From Clostridia bacterium (lineage in GTDB: Bacteria > Bacillota > Clostridia > Caldicoprobacterales > Caldicoprobacteraceae): DNA of 64,000 nt. Positions 17,491 through 25,709 of the stretch are shown here, piece after piece (the first letter of the stretch is position 1; the number at the start of each line of letters is the position of its first letter). A model generated the notes under the pieces. The model worked only from the letters and a program-made list of their open reading frames with translations. It was not told the origin of the DNA and ran no database searches. Position numbers and translations under genes: made by a program. The DNA lies in assembly GCA_017577715.1 (NCBI GenBank), contig PKRC01000008.1, positions 6,490 through 70,489 of the forward strand, in the 5' to 3' direction.

Positions 17491-18804
17491 TTAGCTCCTC
17501 TGACGAACCAACAGCCTGATAGGAGTCCCCGTAAGGTCGAAAGTTTTGCGCAGATAGTTTTCCAGGTACCTCTGATATGACTCATGCATGAGCTCAGGGT
17601 CATTGACAAACAGAACGAATGTTGGCGGCTTGACGGACACCTGGGTAGCGTAATAAATTTTGAGCATCCTGCCCTTCTCCGAAGGTGGGGCAGCCACAGC
17701 CGTGGCATCCGAGATACAGTCGTTGAGCACCCCGGTAGATACCCTCATGGTATAACGGCTGTACACCTCATCCACCAGCTCCAAAATGCGATTGGTTCTC
17801 TGGCCCGTCTTCGCCGATATGAACACCATTGGGGCATAAGCGATAAAGCCCAGCTTTTGCAGTATACGATTCTTGTATTCCTCCATGGTATATGTATCCT
17901 TTTCGATCAGATCCCACTTGTTGACCACTATCACCGTTGCTTTGCCTTCTTCTATAGCCAGCCCAGCGATTTTGGCATCCTGCTCTGCCACCGGCTGCGT
18001 GGCGTCCAGCATCATGAGCACGACATCGCATCTCCTGATGGCTGCCAATGCCCGCAATACGCTATAGCGCTCCAAAGCCTCATTTATACGGCTTTTCCTG
18101 CGGATCCCGGCAGTATCTATGATCAGATACTTCTTTCCATCCACCTCAAAAGGGGTGTCTATGGCATCCCTGGTAGTTCCAGGTATATCGCTCACTATGA
18201 CACGTTCCTCTCCAAGGATGCGGTTTACCAGCGAGGATTTGCCTACATTGGGCCTCCCCACCACAGCAATCTTTATCATCTGGTCCTCTTCTTCATCTAT
18301 CCCCTTATCGGGCAGGTATTTCACTACCTTATCCAGAAGGTCGCCTATCCCCCTTTTATGAACTGCCGAAATGCCCATGGGCTCACCTAGCCCTAGGCTG
18401 AAAAAGTCGGCCACCATGGCCTCGTCTTCAAAATTGTCAATCTTATTTACCGCCACCACAACGGGTTTGCGGGTTTTGCGCAAAAGATTGGCTATCTGAT
18501 GGTCTGCCGGCGTTACCCCTACCTGGCCATCTACGAGGAATATTATCACATCGGCGGTATCTATGGCGATCTCCACCTGCCGCCTCATCTTTACAAGCAG
18601 TTCGTCGTCGCTTTCAGGGTCCAGACCGCCCGTATCTACGAGGGTAAACTTCCTGTTTAACCATTCAGCATCTGCATAAATCCTATCGCGGGTAACCCCC
18701 GGTTGGTCGTCCACAATGGATATTCTCTTGCCCACGATCTGATTGAAAAAGGTGGATTTTCCTACGTTGGGACGCCCTACAACAGCCACTATAGGTTTAT
18801 CCAA
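17491..18804 (-). CDS. der: ribosome biogenesis GTPase Der (EngA)
   Basis: Der has two consecutive GTPase domains and helps mature the 50S subunit. Both are complete: G1 motifs GRPNVGKST at about 10-18 and GRPNVGKSS at 183-191, G3 DTGG and DTAG, G4 NKID and NKWD. The C-terminal KH-like domain follows at about 355-437. The length (437) is typical. The upstream DUF512 gene ends 6 bases before the start. Confidence 0.98.
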   Translation of the reverse strand: MDKPIVAVVGRPNVGKSTFFNQIVGKRISIVDDQPGVTRDRIYADAEWLNRKFTLVDTGGLDPESDDELLVKMRRQVEIAIDTADVIIFLVDGQVGVTPADHQIANLLRKTRKPVVVAVNKIDNFEDEAMVADFFSLGLGEPMGISAVHKRGIGDLLDKVVKYLPDKGIDEEEDQMIKIAVVGRPNVGKSSLVNRILGEERVIVSDIPGTTRDAIDTPFEVDGKKYLIIDTAGIRRKSRINEALERYSVLRALAAIRRCDVVLMMLDATQPVAEQDAKIAGLAIEEGKATVIVVNKWDLIEKDTYTMEEYKNRILQKLGFIAYAPMVFISAKTGQRTNRILELVDEVYSRYTMRVSTGVLNDCISDATAVAAPPSEKGRMLKIYYATQVSVKPPTFVLFVNDPELMHESYQRYLENYLRKTFDLTGTPIRLLVRQRS

Positions 18805-18810
18805 TCCCCA

Positions 18811-20130
18811 TCACTCCCTTCTATCCTTCAAAATTCTATCCAGATCTGCTATGGTTTTGAGCAGCTCGTTTCCATCAACTGGAACTGGAACAACCGGCAC
18901 TCCCAGCGCCAAGCTCAAGCCCTCCAGGGTGATATCGTCCAAGAACACATCCTCACCCCTGCGAAGCATGGTACAGGGTATGAGCAGGGCCTTACCCAGA
19001 TCCTTGCCCTTCAGTTGGGCTATCATATCGCCGCCCGTTATAAGTCCCGCAACCGTCACGCTCTCCCCAAAAAATCGATTGACAATGGGATAAACGTGCA
19101 CCTTCAGCCCCATTTCCCGCTGCAGCCTATCCATCATGGCTCTTATGGTGGGGTAGGCTGACAAACCGGTAGCCACCGAAAATTCCTTGATGGATAAGTT
19201 TCTCCCGCGGTAATTGCTGATAGCCTCATCAAATTCATGGACCAGCCTGGCTATCAACCCCACGCCATTCTCGATCTGGGGAAAGTCTTCATACTCCTGA
19301 TATGAGGGAAAGCCTTTTCCCGCCAAAATATAAAACTCATCGGCCGCAAACACAAAGGCGGTACCGCTCTCTCTGCGGCACATCTTCTGCCACCTTTCCA
19401 CCTGCTCCAGCACCTTGGCTGCCGACTCGGCATCAAAGGGCACTATGCTCTCCAATCCCTGACGGTGCTTGGTTAAGCCTACCGGCACCACAGCCACCGA
19501 GTTCACTATAGACCTTAAGCTCCACAGGTCAGACAGGGTACGTTCAAGCTCGGCACCATCGTTCCAGTTACGGCACAGAACGATCTGGCAGTGTACCGAG
19601 ATTCGCGCTTTCTCAAACTCCTTCAAGATGTCAAGCACATCACCAGCTCGCTGGTTTCCCATCATCCTCCGACGAAGCTGCGGGTTGGTGGTATGTACCG
19701 ATATATAAAGCGGACTTATGCGTTTTGAGATTATCCTCTTGATGTCGTGCTGGGTCAGGTTAGTGAGGGTTATATAGTTCCCCATCAAGAACGATAAACG
19801 CCAATCATCGTCCTTATAATAGAGAGTAGGCCGCATCCCTTTGGGTAGCTGGTCTATAAAACAAAATATGCAACGGTTGCAACAAGCCCGCTGCCTATCC
19901 ATGATGGGCTGTTCAAAGGTAAGCCCTATATCCTCATCAGGATCCTTTTCGATATCCAGCTCCCAAATCTGCCCATCGACTTTTTCTATAGTAACGCTTA
20001 CCTCATCGTTGCTCATCCATTCCATATAGTCCAGGATATCCTCTACCGCCTGCCCGTTTACGGCCACCAGAAAGTCTCCGGGCTCTATGCCCAGCTCCTC
20101 AGCTATGCTGCCGCTTTCCACGGCCGCAAT
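18811..20130 (-). CDS. DUF512 / TIGR03279 putative radical SAM protein with PDZ domain
   Basis: An N-terminal PDZ-like domain (SIAEELGIEPGD at the start) is followed by a radical-SAM-like core with the unusual Cys cluster ACCNRCIFCFIDQLP (about 90-105) and the DUF512 region. The biochemical role is unknown; the gene is conserved next to der in Clostridia. The first canonical start (GTG 20121) would cut into the PDZ domain and has AGGAG 17 bases away. Better placed are ATT at 20130 (AGGAG, spacing 10) and CTG at 20148 (GGGGAG, spacing 9), both in frame and free of stops. I list the ATT form, but the start is open. Confidence 0.85.
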   Translation of the reverse strand: MAAVESGSIAEELGIEPGDFLVAVNGQAVEDILDYMEWMSNDEVSVTIEKVDGQIWELDIEKDPDEDIGLTFEQPIMDRQRACCNRCIFCFIDQLPKGMRPTLYYKDDDWRLSFLMGNYITLTNLTQHDIKRIISKRISPLYISVHTTNPQLRRRMMGNQRAGDVLDILKEFEKARISVHCQIVLCRNWNDGAELERTLSDLWSLRSIVNSVAVVPVGLTKHRQGLESIVPFDAESAAKVLEQVERWQKMCRRESGTAFVFAADEFYILAGKGFPSYQEYEDFPQIENGVGLIARLVHEFDEAISNYRGRNLSIKEFSVATGLSAYPTIRAMMDRLQREMGLKVHVYPIVNRFFGESVTVAGLITGGDMIAQLKGKDLGKALLIPCTMLRRGEDVFLDDITLEGLSLALGVPVVPVPVDGNELLKTIADLDRILKDRRE

Positions 20131-20239
20131 CCTGTGTTTTCTCCTCAGTTTAAACCTCTCCCCTGTTTAAAATTTATCATCTATTTTTAATACCTGCTAC
20201 TAAATATAACCCCATTTTTATTATGGAGTAAAAACACCT

Positions 20240-20722
20240 TCAAGTCAACAACTTATGATGGCGCTGCACCAACGCTCGCTTAACCCTGATAACCAAATCC
20301 ACCAGATGTGGGTAGCTCTTCCTTATACCCCATATGGTCATGGGCCTGCCTATGAAGGGAATCCCCAGCCTTCTGGAAGTAAAGCCTCCTAAGGCTGTCA
20401 AGGGGTTAACCTGCACCAGCGCGCTGACAAACACCACATCCTGCTGGGGTATGCCACTTACATTCAACAGGCTCTTGATGGCGGGTATAACCACCCTTTT
20501 CCCATCCTTCATCCCCAGCACATAGATGTCCCACCCAAGCTCATCCCGCCCCATATATAAAGGCGTACCCAGATGGTCATTATCCATTTTATCATAAAAA
20601 GGTATGGCTTTAAATTCGTAAGTTTCGGGTATACGGTCATGGGGAAGGTAATTTAAGTGTATGCAAGCGCAGGTGACCGACGTATGCGCTCCTCCATAGC
20701 AGTGATAAAAGAGTATCCCCAT
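20240..20722 (-). CDS. DUF3189 family protein (second of a pair)
   Basis: 160 residues. The N-terminus (MGILFYHCYGGAHTSV) is the mark of DUF3189, a family of unknown function found mainly in spore-forming Clostridia. The start at 20722 has GGGAGG close upstream; the longer frame to 20869 would overlap the preceding gene and is rejected. Its paralogue ends 28 bases upstream, and DUF512-der follow. The GYG/YGG-plus-Ser pattern near the N-terminus resembles a nucleotide- or sugar-binding loop, but this is not established. Confidence 0.82.
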   Translation of the reverse strand: MGILFYHCYGGAHTSVTCACIHLNYLPHDRIPETYEFKAIPFYDKMDNDHLGTPLYMGRDELGWDIYVLGMKDGKRVVIPAIKSLLNVSGIPQQDVVFVSALVQVNPLTALGGFTSRRLGIPFIGRPMTIWGIRKSYPHLVDLVIRVKRALVQRHHKLLT

Positions 20723-20750
20723 CCATCCTGCCTCCCTTGTCCCTTTTAAG

Positions 20751-21218
20751 CTATGGCAATCGGAATTTTTCCAATTCTCGCTTTTGACGCTGTACAGCCT
20801 TTGCGAAAAATCCGTATTTATGTTTGAACCACCAAAAAAATAACTTCTGGCAAAGCCTGGTATATACACGGCGTGCCAGCAAAAAGCCCATAAACCTGGG
20901 CAAAAAGCCCTCCAACGGCGTCACATCGATATGATACAACTCCTCATCTATTTTAAATATTTTAGTAACACATGCCTGAGCCTTCTCGATTACCGAAAAA
21001 AACCTGTTACACCCCATGGCATATATTTCGTTCAGGCCTTCATCCAACCCTACATATATTAAATTTCCATATTGTTCCCCGTATAAACGGCACATATCAA
21101 AATGGGCCTCTATAAATTGCTTGCTGGGCAATTGACTGCCTTTATATATTCCGGCGTGAAGTGCCGCCATCAAATAGGCTCCGTAAGTAGCCCTGTAACC
21201 GCAGTATATCACCTTCAA
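20751..21218 (-). CDS. DUF3189 family protein (first of a pair)
   Basis: 155 residues starting MKVIYCGYRATYGAY, the DUF3189 N-terminal pattern; middle part contains a GLDEGLNEIYAMGCNRF segment that aligns in position with GRDELGWDIYVLGMKDG of the next gene, so the two are paralogues. The C-terminal 35 residues are strongly basic and aromatic (KLFFWWFKHKYGFF), unlike its partner, and could touch membranes or nucleic acid. Function unknown; the pair lies between spoIIP and der in the sporulation/envelope block. Confidence 0.82.
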   Translation of the reverse strand: MKVIYCGYRATYGAYLMAALHAGIYKGSQLPSKQFIEAHFDMCRLYGEQYGNLIYVGLDEGLNEIYAMGCNRFFSVIEKAQACVTKIFKIDEELYHIDVTPLEGFLPRFMGFLLARRVYTRLCQKLFFWWFKHKYGFFAKAVQRQKRELEKFRLP

Positions 21219-21305
21219 CTCCCTTTTCTCCTCTCTCTCAAAGCTGCTTGCATGCCTCTATAAACACAAAACCGAGTTGCCTGGCCTGCCAGCAACCCGG
21301 TCAAT

Positions 21306-22439
21306 TCATTCTCTGTCTTGCTCATCTTTATCTGACGACCTTCCCGTGACTTTGGAAAACATCTCTCTGGTGCCACCGCTTATGGCCATGAAGATTACTG
21401 CCCCTATGACCAACACCAGTACCAACCATATTATTCCCCTTCCCCCTCCGCGCTGCGCCTCCTCATTTATAGGCTCTGTCTCGTAAGTTCCCTTGTCCTC
21501 ACCCTCCTGCGTCTTACCCTGTATTGTACCGCCAAACATGGCTTTTGCCACCACATCAGCCATATGTCGAGCCGCCCTCTGGGCCGATTCCTTGCTGTTT
21601 TCATGGGTACCAAACTCGAAGATCAGCGATCGCGGGGAAAGTTCCTGATTATATGCCCCGGCCCCTATATATATATCCTTTACAAGCCCGGGGTACACTT
21701 TATCGGCTATGGCCTTGATCTTATAAGCCAGCTCCTCGTTTGCCTTTCTATTTTGGTTCCTGGAACCCACCACTATCCTGACCTTGGTCATGGTCTTCCC
21801 TGCCACCTTTGTGACGTAAATATGCCCGGGCACTGCATCCCTGTGTATATCAAATATGGCAGCCACCGGCGAATACTGCTTTATGAGATTGATGGCTGTT
21901 TGCCTGGAACGCCTGTATGCACCAGCGTCATGGGGATCATGGGGCGTTTTGTCAAGCACTGCATTAATGCCTTTCTCCTTCAAAGCTTCCTCAAAAGCCT
22001 CGGCCACATCAAAGATGCCCCCGCTACCCGGGCGGCTATGGGTGCCATCCGAAGGCTGGTACGACTCATCGCTGTGCGTACAGTACAAAAGTATAGTTCC
22101 CCGCTGGTTATCCTGTTGTGCCAATGCATCCACCGAATCCGAGATTTCCCTCACTTGGGGCAGCTTAACGTCACCCATGTACTTGAGCACTGCCTTCTTG
22201 GTATCCTTGTCGACCGATACTACCGAATAACGCTTGTTATCGCTGCTGATGTATTCGTCATTTACCAACACTTCCCTGGCCATCAAGGTAAGCTCCTTGC
22301 CCGCTTCATCCAGCAAGGTATAATACCCCAGCTCCTCATCAAACCAGTCGTCGGCATATACAGTATTGGAGGCATAATGGCCGACGGCAATGGCAACCAA
22401 AAAACAAAGAGCCACAACCAGGCATACCCTCCTATTCAT
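21306..22439 (-). CDS. spoIIP: stage II sporulation protein P, peptidoglycan hydrolase
   Basis: SpoIIP is the amidase/endopeptidase that, with SpoIID and SpoIIM, thins septal peptidoglycan during engulfment. The N-terminal signal anchor (about 4-22) is followed by the catalytic domain. This contains YCTHSDESY with the zinc-binding His, an FDIHRDA motif with the second His, and a late IFEFGTHEN motif with the catalytic Glu. A C-terminal membrane helix (IIWLVLVLVIGAVIFMAI) lies near residue 350, as in several clostridial forms. The start at 22439 has GGGAGGTGA upstream and overlaps the DUF1614 stop by 8 bases, so the genes are coupled. Confidence 0.95.
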   Translation of the reverse strand: MNRRVCLVVALCFLVAIAVGHYASNTVYADDWFDEELGYYTLLDEAGKELTLMAREVLVNDEYISSDNKRYSVVSVDKDTKKAVLKYMGDVKLPQVREISDSVDALAQQDNQRGTILLYCTHSDESYQPSDGTHSRPGSGGIFDVAEAFEEALKEKGINAVLDKTPHDPHDAGAYRRSRQTAINLIKQYSPVAAIFDIHRDAVPGHIYVTKVAGKTMTKVRIVVGSRNQNRKANEELAYKIKAIADKVYPGLVKDIYIGAGAYNQELSPRSLIFEFGTHENSKESAQRAARHMADVVAKAMFGGTIQGKTQEGEDKGTYETEPINEEAQRGGGRGIIWLVLVLVIGAVIFMAISGGTREMFSKVTGRSSDKDEQDRE

Positions 22440-23124
22440 TCCCTTCACCTCCCGTATGTCCACCGTCATCCCCATCCTTTCTTTTAAAAGAGCCATCCTC
22501 GTAGATCATAGCCTTTTTGGCCGTTCCACCCTGCAGCCTTTCCCTCAACTCCCCTATCACCTCGGCCAGCAGCACCGCCAGAAAGCCTGCTATTACCACC
22601 GCATCCACCGCTCCCGCACCGCCCAAACGGAGCCTAGACGGGACACCCCGCAATAGGTTCTCAATCCACTGCCCCAGATCGGCAAGCAAAACTCCGAGTA
22701 CGCCGGCTATGAAGGAAGCTCGGCGCGAACGTCCGAACAGATAGCCGATAATCCCAGCGATAATCCCGTAGACGTAATTGGGGTCGATTATGATGGTCTC
22801 GGGTTCCGAAGGCATATAGCGTCCGGCAAGGTATACCCCCAAAGCCGATAGTATGGACGCCACCACTGCCCTCAACTTTTCCATAGCCGTACCCGCTTTC
22901 GCAAAAAGGTATATTACCAATATAAGAGGGACGATAGCCCCGCCGATGTTTATATAGGCATTCCTCCCCAGAGGGATATCCGGAATGAGGCTGCCTACAA
23001 AAATAGCCACCATAAACAAGACGGCTGTTTTATCGCTCAAGCGCATCCTGTCCAGCATGCGCTGGCCGATGCCAAACAGCACCAGAATGGTGGCTACTAT
23101 AAGTAACGTCAGTCCCAACGGCAT
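22432..23124 (-). CDS. DUF1614 family membrane protein
   Basis: 230 residues with seven or so hydrophobic segments and a charged Gly/Asp/Glu/Lys-rich tail, matching DUF1614. The family has no assigned function. Here it is translationally coupled to spoIIP, which suggests a job at the engulfing septum or in spore-envelope lipids or transport. The start at 23124 follows AAGGTGGGG; a longer frame reaches 23262 but would include the 25-bp tandem repeat of the spacer, so it is not preferred. Confidence 0.85.
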   Translation of the reverse strand: MPLGLTLLIVATILVLFGIGQRMLDRMRLSDKTAVLFMVAIFVGSLIPDIPLGRNAYINIGGAIVPLILVIYLFAKAGTAMEKLRAVVASILSALGVYLAGRYMPSEPETIIIDPNYVYGIIAGIIGYLFGRSRRASFIAGVLGVLLADLGQWIENLLRGVPSRLRLGGAGAVDAVVIAGFLAVLLAEVIGELRERLQGGTAKKAMIYEDGSFKRKDGDDGGHTGGEGNE

Positions 23125-23170
23125 TGTACCCCACCTTTCGCATAATTTTGGCTTCCATCTTATATTTCCC

Positions 23171-23220
23171 CTGGTACAGGCCTTATATTCTTCAGCTGGT
23201 ACAAGCCTTATATTCTTCAG
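23171..23220. repeat. 25-bp tandem duplication
   Basis: Two adjacent copies (23171-23195 and 23196-23220) differ at one base. They lie just upstream of the DUF1614 start. The stretch 23125-23540 holds only this, a terminator and the AACGTGC repeats. Confidence 0.9.
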
Positions 23221-23323
23221 CCAAGCATACCACACAAATGCCACAAACTGAAATTGCAACATGACTTCTTCAACGCTAAGAGGTATACCTCCAGCACATC
23301 AACATCCCAAAAAGCCTATCCTC

Positions 23324-23369
23324 AAACAAAAAAGCTCCTACAAATAACATAGAGGTTATTTGTAGGAGC
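23324..23369 (-). terminator. terminator of the pyruvate-kinase-domain gene
   Basis: Stem GCTCCTACAAATAAC/GTTATTTGTAGGAGC (23334-23348 and 23355-23369) with a 6-base loop, followed on the minus strand by a T-run. It lies 170 bases after the stop at 23541. Confidence 0.85.
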
Positions 23370-23438
23370 CATCGGCACCTTCGCGCATCTTAAGTTGGTC
23401 AGGACTTTACGGCCCGCAACCCAACTTTATACGCATTA

Positions 23439-23498
23439 GTTAGAACGTGCCTCACCGGCTAAAACGTGCCCCATCGAACAAAACGTGCTTCATGAAAC
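23439..23498. repeat. three imperfect ~20-bp repeats with core AACGTGC
   Basis: The cores occur at about 23444, 23463 and 23482, spaced 19-20 bases, about two helical turns. They lie between the stop at 23541 and its terminator. Confidence 0.65.
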
Positions 23499-23540
23499 AA
23501 AAACCCATTATGGATCAAAGCCAAAACTGTACGGCCACAA

Positions 23541-24083
23541 TCAATAGGGCTTGCATATGATCTCGTGTATCCTGGTCTCCAGTATGCTGCTGGCATGGGA
23601 TGGCGTGAGTATCACGGCGGTGTCAGCCCCTTCAGCGGTGCCACCCACCGCAATCACGGGCCGTCCGTACGGTATCAAACCGGCATCCAGCGCCATCACC
23701 GAAATCTCCACGCATACCTTCACGCCCTGCCCAAACATCCTGAGGGTATGGGCCATTATCTCCACCGGATATGTACCGCCAAATTTTCTGCTCAAGCCCC
23801 TTTCTGCCCCGCTAAGGACGTGGGTGGTGGTGAGGACCTTGATGCCCGATTCTATAAGCTGCTGGCGCACTTCGTCGGGCATCTCATTTTTGCCCCTTTC
23901 GCTAAAACCGTTCACATGAGTCACGCACACCACTTCCAAATCCTTTACATCCTTAAAAAAGCTGGCGGTATATCCTGAACAGGATGCCACCACTATATGG
24001 CCTATTCCCCTTTCCCTAGCGGTTTTTAAAGCCAGCTCCACCGTCTTTTGCGTGTTGTGCTTGCCCTCAGATTCAAAATACAT
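23541..24083 (-). CDS. pyruvate kinase C-terminal (alpha/beta) domain protein
   Basis: 180 residues equal to the stand-alone form of the pyruvate kinase C-terminal domain. The family's segments are visible: VASCSGYTASFF, THVLSGAERGLSR and IAVGGTAEGADTAV. It has no catalytic kinase barrel, so it is not a pyruvate kinase. Such solo domains are common in Clostridia and archaea, of unknown role, perhaps binding an effector. It lies upstream of its terminator and separate from rluA. Confidence 0.87.
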   Translation of the reverse strand: MYFESEGKHNTQKTVELALKTARERGIGHIVVASCSGYTASFFKDVKDLEVVCVTHVNGFSERGKNEMPDEVRQQLIESGIKVLTTTHVLSGAERGLSRKFGGTYPVEIMAHTLRMFGQGVKVCVEISVMALDAGLIPYGRPVIAVGGTAEGADTAVILTPSHASSILETRIHEIICKPY

Positions 24084-24165
24084 CCATATCGCCCCCTCAT
24101 CCCATCATCCTTAAATCTCAGTTTCCGTTAATCTCTTTCCCTACAACTTAGCCTTTCCAACCCTT

Positions 24166-24909
24166 TTAAAGCAATTTGTTCACGCCGCTTTTTGCGCTTT
24201 GCAGAACCTCAAATTGGTTCCAGGGATAACAATCGGGTGGAAAGCTTTTAAAGGCAATCTCCTCTTTCAATGTCGGGTGAACCAGCTTTATCTTGGCAGA
24301 CCACAGTGCGAGCTGTTGACCTGGCCTATTCACCTCCTTGCCATATTTCTGGTCGCCATACAGTGGAAAACCTTCAAAGGCAAACTGGGCCCTTATCTGA
24401 TGCGGCCGACCGGTAATCAAATTTACCTTGACCAGGCTCAAAACGCCACCATTTTGAGGAACACCCAGGCTCTCCAGGAGCTCGTACTCCAGTACTGCTT
24501 CTTTTGCGCCTTCCATTGGGGTATCAAAACAGCGCACCGTATTGGTGGCATTGTCCTTACGGAGATAATGCTGAAGCCTGCCGCTTTTAGGCGGCCTTCC
24601 CCGCACCACAGCAAGATAAACCTTCCCAAAAGTCCCCTTTCGTATCTGGTCAGATAACCTGGATGCGGCCTTGGAGGTCCTGGCAAACACCATCACTCCA
24701 CCTACAGGCCGGTCCAGGCGGTGAACCAAACCCAGATAGACGTTGCCAGGCTTGTCATACTTCTCCTTTATGTACTGCTTAAGCACCGACAAGAGGTCAG
24801 CATCGCCGGTGGCATCCCCCTGCGTTAGCATGTTCACCGGCTTTTCCACCACCAAAAGGTGGTTGTCCTCGTATAAAACCTTCATATCGCCATTGATATT
24901 CATTTTCAC
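24166..24909 (-). CDS. RluA-family RNA pseudouridine synthase
   Basis: 247 residues with the catalytic Asp in HRLDRPVGG (about residue 65) and the later RPHQIRAQF motif. It has no N-terminal S4 domain, so it is the short RluA/RluC-D type; whether the target is rRNA or tRNA cannot be decided. GTG at 24909 (GAGGG 5 bases upstream) or ATG at 24903 are both possible starts. Confidence 0.92.
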   Translation of the reverse strand: MKMNINGDMKVLYEDNHLLVVEKPVNMLTQGDATGDADLLSVLKQYIKEKYDKPGNVYLGLVHRLDRPVGGVMVFARTSKAASRLSDQIRKGTFGKVYLAVVRGRPPKSGRLQHYLRKDNATNTVRCFDTPMEGAKEAVLEYELLESLGVPQNGGVLSLVKVNLITGRPHQIRAQFAFEGFPLYGDQKYGKEVNRPGQQLALWSAKIKLVHPTLKEEIAFKSFPPDCYPWNQFEVLQSAKSGVNKLL

Positions 24910-25001
24910 CCAGTCCCTCTTTATCCTAAATCACAGCCGCTATGTAAACCGATGCGCTCACGGCGGCCCTTGCTGCCGTTGCCATTAAATTGCTGCAGTC
25001 A

Positions 25002-25409
25002 CTACTTTGCCTCCATACAGCTTATATATACCCTTCTGCGCCTGGGGCCATCGAATTCGCAAAAATACACTCCCTGCCACGTGCCCAGCACTGGCCTGCC
25101 CCCCGAAATGATGATGTGACAGCTCGACCCCATGCATGAAGCCTTTATATGGGCATGGGAGTTCCCTTCGACATGCTTGTAATCTCCACGTACTGGAAAA
25201 GCCCTATCCAGCGCTTTTATGATATCATAGACCACATCGGGGTCAGCGTTTTCATTGATGGTTATTCCAGCAGTGGTATGCGGACAGAATACCACCGCTA
25301 TGCCGTTTTGAATGCCGCTCTCCTTCACAGCACGCTCCACCAGATGCGTTATGTCAATAAACTCTTCGGATTTGCTGGTTGAAATGGGATACTCAAATAA
25401 CCTGCTCAA
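25002..25409 (-). CDS. YjbQ family (UPF0047) protein
   Basis: 135 residues with the family signature HTTAGITINENADPDV and the C-terminal GTWQGVYFCEFDGPR. His, Glu and Asp in these motifs form the metal/phosphate site. E. coli YjbQ has weak thiamine phosphate synthase activity, but the cellular role is not settled. It stands alone. The roughly 250 bases upstream (25410-25663) show nothing but the terminator of bpsA at their far end. Confidence 0.92.
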   Translation of the reverse strand: MSRLFEYPISTSKSEEFIDITHLVERAVKESGIQNGIAVVFCPHTTAGITINENADPDVVYDIIKALDRAFPVRGDYKHVEGNSHAHIKASCMGSSCHIIISGGRPVLGTWQGVYFCEFDGPRRRRVYISCMEAK

Positions 25410-25663
25410 TCGGGCACACCTCGCACTTCCTTATTGTATGGCAAAACCAGTAATTCAATTTCAAAGGAAATCACCGTGATGTCAGATAATGCTAACAAAG
25501 GGACGACTTCCCCTTGCACTTGTCAGCTGAACTTTATGGAAAGCAGCTGGCTACCATCAATTGCGCCAGCATCTCATAGCATTTTTTGGTAGGATCATCT
25601 AACCACTTTCCCTGCAGCAGCCTATCCTATTATTAGACTCTACCACTTTTTTTATCCTATTTC

Positions 25664-25697
25664 AACAAAAACCCCCCTTTTGCAAGGGGGTTTTTGT
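25664..25697 (-). terminator. terminator of bpsA
   Basis: AACAAAAACCCCC...GGGGGTTTTTGTT stem with a short TTGC-containing loop, just after the bpsA stop. Confidence 0.92.
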
Positions 25698-25709
25698 TAA
25701 GTTCATTAT

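Noticed and set aside
17584..18390. 268-codon open frame antisense to der
   Set aside because: der is certain on the minus strand; the frame has no ribosome binding site.
21564..22487. 307-codon open frame antisense to spoIIP
   Set aside because: It mirrors the codon pattern of spoIIP and has no plausible start site or protein family look.
23541..24083. Pyruvate kinase
   Set aside because: Only the C-terminal domain is present; the catalytic barrel is absent in the frame and upstream DNA.
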